From: JASGCK01 sp031430035
GTDB taxonomy: Bacteria > Pseudomonadota > Gammaproteobacteria > Burkholderiales > Burkholderiaceae_C
Length of the DNA: 31,103 nt
NCBI GenBank assembly: GCA_031430035.1
Contig: JANPAS010000044.1
Location: forward strand, 1-31,103
Direction: 5' to 3'
In this document: one piece after another, positions 29,392-31,103 of the stretch
Layout of the letters: each line of letters begins with the position of its first letter
How positions within the stretch are numbered: position 1 is the first letter of the stretch
The notes under the pieces: model-generated
The model's database searches: none
What the model was told of the DNA's origin: nothing
Seen by the model: only the letters and a program-made list of their open reading frames with translations
Translations under genes and position numbers: made by a program

Positions 29392-31103
29392 GCGCCAATT
29401 GTCGCAGTCTCTCTAATCATCCGCTTGAGTGTGGGCACGCACGAGCCGCACTGCGTTCCGCATTTGAGCTCACTTTGCAAATGGGATAAGCGAGTCGGCT
29501 CATCGCCATCCGTTCGCATCAGACAAGCGGTGATCTTGTCCGCACTCACGTTCAAGCAGCTGCAGACTTGTGCGGCCTTGGCTGGAGCGCCTTCTGGGGC
29601 GGAAGGGCTGGGCAGCAAGAGGCGGCGACGAAACGCCTGCGCACTCAAATCCTCTTGCAACAGCGTTTGCATCCACGCACCCGATGACGCATCGCCTGCA
29701 AGTAAAAAGCCTTTAATTTGCTCGCCATTCATCAGCGCCACGCGGTACTGATCGTTCTTTTTGTCACGATAACGAAGCGCTTGCGGTGTGTTCAACTGCA
29801 AGATGGCTTCAATTTTTTCAAGCAACTCAAACGTAGGGGCGTACCCGCTCGATGCTCGAAATAGCAAGCCACTGCGGTGTTCGCCCACGGCTTCCTGACC
29901 AAACGGAACGAGGCTGGCGAAGTCAAATTCACACATGAGTTTTTGAAGCGCAGCTCGCGCCGTATGCACCGCATCCAAGGGCAACCAAGCCACAGCCAGT
30001 AGGGATTGCGGCAGTTCAGCTTTTAAGATTTTGATGGCCGCGTGCTTGAGTTCAGGCTGCTTGGAGTCAGGACAAAACGCAGAGGTCGTAAGCGCATTCA
30101 CGCCTAAAAGTTGTTCGCCAGTACTTGACTTGCCACTCAAAAACTGACCGCCCCAGTGCATCGCGATAAAGGCTTGGCTCATGCCAATTTCTTTTGATGC
30201 TTGCACAGGGAGCACGACCGAGCCGCGCTTAGATGTGACGTGAACCAGCTCGCCCGCTTTAAGTCCACGACGCACCATGTCTTGCTCGTTCATTTGCACC
30301 GTAGGCTCGGGCACGTGACCGAACAAGCGCCCCAGCGTGCCCGTGCGGCTCATGCCGTGCCATTGGTCGCGCAAGCGCCCCGTAGTCAGGCTAAACGGAA
30401 AGCGGGATTCGCGGACTTCAAAGGTGGGCTTGTAGGCCCTTGCCACAAAACGCGCTTTGCCATCAGGCGTGGGGAAGATGCCGTCTTCGTACAAACGCTC
30501 TTTGCCTTGCAGGCCAGATGTACTGGACTCTGCAAAAGGCCATTGCTGGGGAGCCTTATCCAGTAAGGCGTACGAGAGACCTGTGATATCCAAGTCGCGT
30601 CCACGTGTCGATTCGCGGTGTTCCAGCCAAATTTCTTCGGGAGATTCGTATGCGAGATGAAGAACCCCCCTGTCGCTTTGCGACATCCCCCCTATTGCAT
30701 AGGGGAGAACCAAGCCAGTGGTATCGGCATTTGTTTGCCCCTGCGCAGTAGGGGAAATGTCCGCGTGAGCGGACAAAGGGGTCGCACTTTTCAGCGCCCC
30801 CGCAAAATCACAAACAATTTGCCAATCATGCCGCGCTTCGCCGCTTGGTGGTACAGCCGCTCGTACCCGCGTGATGCGGCGTTCGCTATTGGTCACTGTG
30901 CCGTGCTTTTCTCCCCACGTCGTCGCGGGTAGCAGCAAATCGGCAAACGCGGCTGTCTCGGTCGTTGCAAACGCTTCTTGCAGCACCACAAACTCGGCGC
31001 GTTCCAGCGCACGGCGCACGGTCTTCACGTCAGGCATCGACTGCATCGGGTTGGTACAGGCAATCCACAACGCTTTGACTTGCCCGTCTGCCGCTGCTTC
31101 AAA
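29388..31103 (-). CDS. nasA: Assimilatory nitrate reductase catalytic subunit (5' end outside window), with repeat insertion
   Basis: C-terminal ~570 residues of a molybdopterin nitrate reductase; the frame is open to the window edge, so the N-terminal Fe-S and most Mo-cofactor regions are missing. Visible parts are LWIACTNPMQSMPD, FADLLLPATTWGEKHGTVTNSERR, and the cofactor-binding C-terminal domain with SLTTGRLRDQWHGMSRTG. A BFD-like [2Fe-2S] tail follows, with CSCLNV and CGTQCGSC, as in Klebsiella-type NasA. A palindromic element at 30663-30783 adds about 40 in-frame residues, from TPLSAHADIS to SQSDRGV. It lies between DWQIVCDFAGAL and AYESPEEIWLEHR, which are normally close together. cobA and ybiB follow with overlaps. 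Confidence 0.92.
   Translation of the reverse strand, partial: FEAAADGQVKALWIACTNPMQSMPDVKTVRRALERAEFVVLQEAFATTETAAFADLLLPATTWGEKHGTVTNSERRITRVRAAVPPSGEARHDWQIVCDFAGALKSATPLSAHADISPTAQGQTNADTTGLVLPYAIGGMSQSDRGVLHLAYESPEEIWLEHRESTRGRDLDITGLSYALLDKAPQQWPFAESSTSGLQGKERLYEDGIFPTPDGKARFVARAYKPTFEVRESRFPFSLTTGRLRDQWHGMSRTGTLGRLFGHVPEPTVQMNEQDMVRRGLKAGELVHVTSKRGSVVLPVQASKEIGMSQAFIAMHWGGQFLSGKSSTGEQLLGVNALTTSAFCPDSKQPELKHAAIKILKAELPQSLLAVAWLPLDAVHTARAALQKLMCEFDFASLVPFGQEAVGEHRSGLLFRASSGYAPTFELLEKIEAILQLNTPQALRYRDKKNDQYRVALMNGEQIKGFLLAGDASSGAWMQTLLQEDLSAQAFRRRLLLPSPSAPEGAPAKAAQVCSCLNVSADKITACLMRTDGDEPTRLSHLQSELKCGTQCGSCVPTLKRMIRETATIGA
30663..30783 (-). repeat. Full palindromic repeat element translated in frame inside nasA
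   Basis: Four hairpins on the + strand: TGTCGC/GCGACA (30671-30685), CCCCTAT/ATAGGGG (30689-30705), CCCCT/AGGGG (30738-30754) and TGTCCGC/GCGGACA (30758-30775). C- and G-runs flank them. It has the same architecture as the element at 3267-3381, and the minus strand here corresponds to the plus strand there. In the nasA frame it contains no stop codon and encodes TPLSAHADISPTAQGQTN then LPYAIGGMSQSDRGV. The length, close to a multiple of three, preserves the frame. Confidence 0.88.

Overview
Organism: this looks like chromosomal DNA of a betaproteobacterium, most likely Burkholderiales and possibly Comamonadaceae. The reasons are the general protein character, the dapA-bamC-MBL-hydrolase gene order, the cobA-ybiB-nitrate reductase block and the moderately high GC. 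Genes are packed tightly on both strands. I see no tRNA, rRNA, CRISPR array, prophage or transposase. Taxonomy is inference; nothing here fixes a genus. Layout, 1-8.8 kb: a sugar-acid/dehydrogenase neighbourhood. A DHRS6-like short-chain dehydrogenase (cut by the window start) and a secreted YHYH-domain protein run leftward. A UxaA-family sugar-acid dehydratase, an M16 zinc peptidase, an Ldh-family dehydrogenase and a Nudix/metallo-beta-lactamase fusion run rightward. 8.8-10.6 kb: a class II Fic AMP-transferase gene bracketed by two matching arrays of 10-bp repeats, next to an unrecognised small helical protein. 10.6-16.8 kb: a leftward operon-like run of substrate-binding protein, fused permease and ATPase (AfuABC/FbpABC type), followed by transaldolase and glucose-6-phosphate isomerase. 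The binding protein carries residues suggesting sugar-phosphate rather than iron binding, so the block could import hexose and sedoheptulose phosphates and feed them into central metabolism. 16.9-22.5 kb: ybeY, an AT-rich 337-bp gap with a perfect DnaA box, priA with no usable ATG, an AEC-family carrier, and a TPR-glycosyltransferase-like protein. 22.5-27.3 kb: a rightward, largely overlapping run of MFS transporter, an unlisted 37-residue membrane peptide, a methyltransferase, dapA, bamC and a YycJ-like hydrolase, closed by a strong terminator. 27.3-31.1 kb: a leftward Ala-rich lipoprotein, cobA, ybiB and assimilatory nitrate reductase nasA (cut by the window end). Siroheme synthesis next to nitrate reductase fits nitrate assimilation. 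Main discovery candidate: a palindromic repeat family appears three times. A full ~115-120-bp element made of four hairpins lies just upstream of the M16 gene, where it supplies the Shine-Dalgarno sequence. A second full copy lies inside nasA and is translated in frame as about 40 extra residues. A ~50-bp half copy lies in frame inside priA. Hairpin arms differ between copies but stay complementary, and all three copies can encode a related peptide (consensus roughly LPYAIGGMSQSDRGV). This behaves like the Rickettsia palindromic elements, which also invade reading frames. I know of no description of it in this lineage but could not search.
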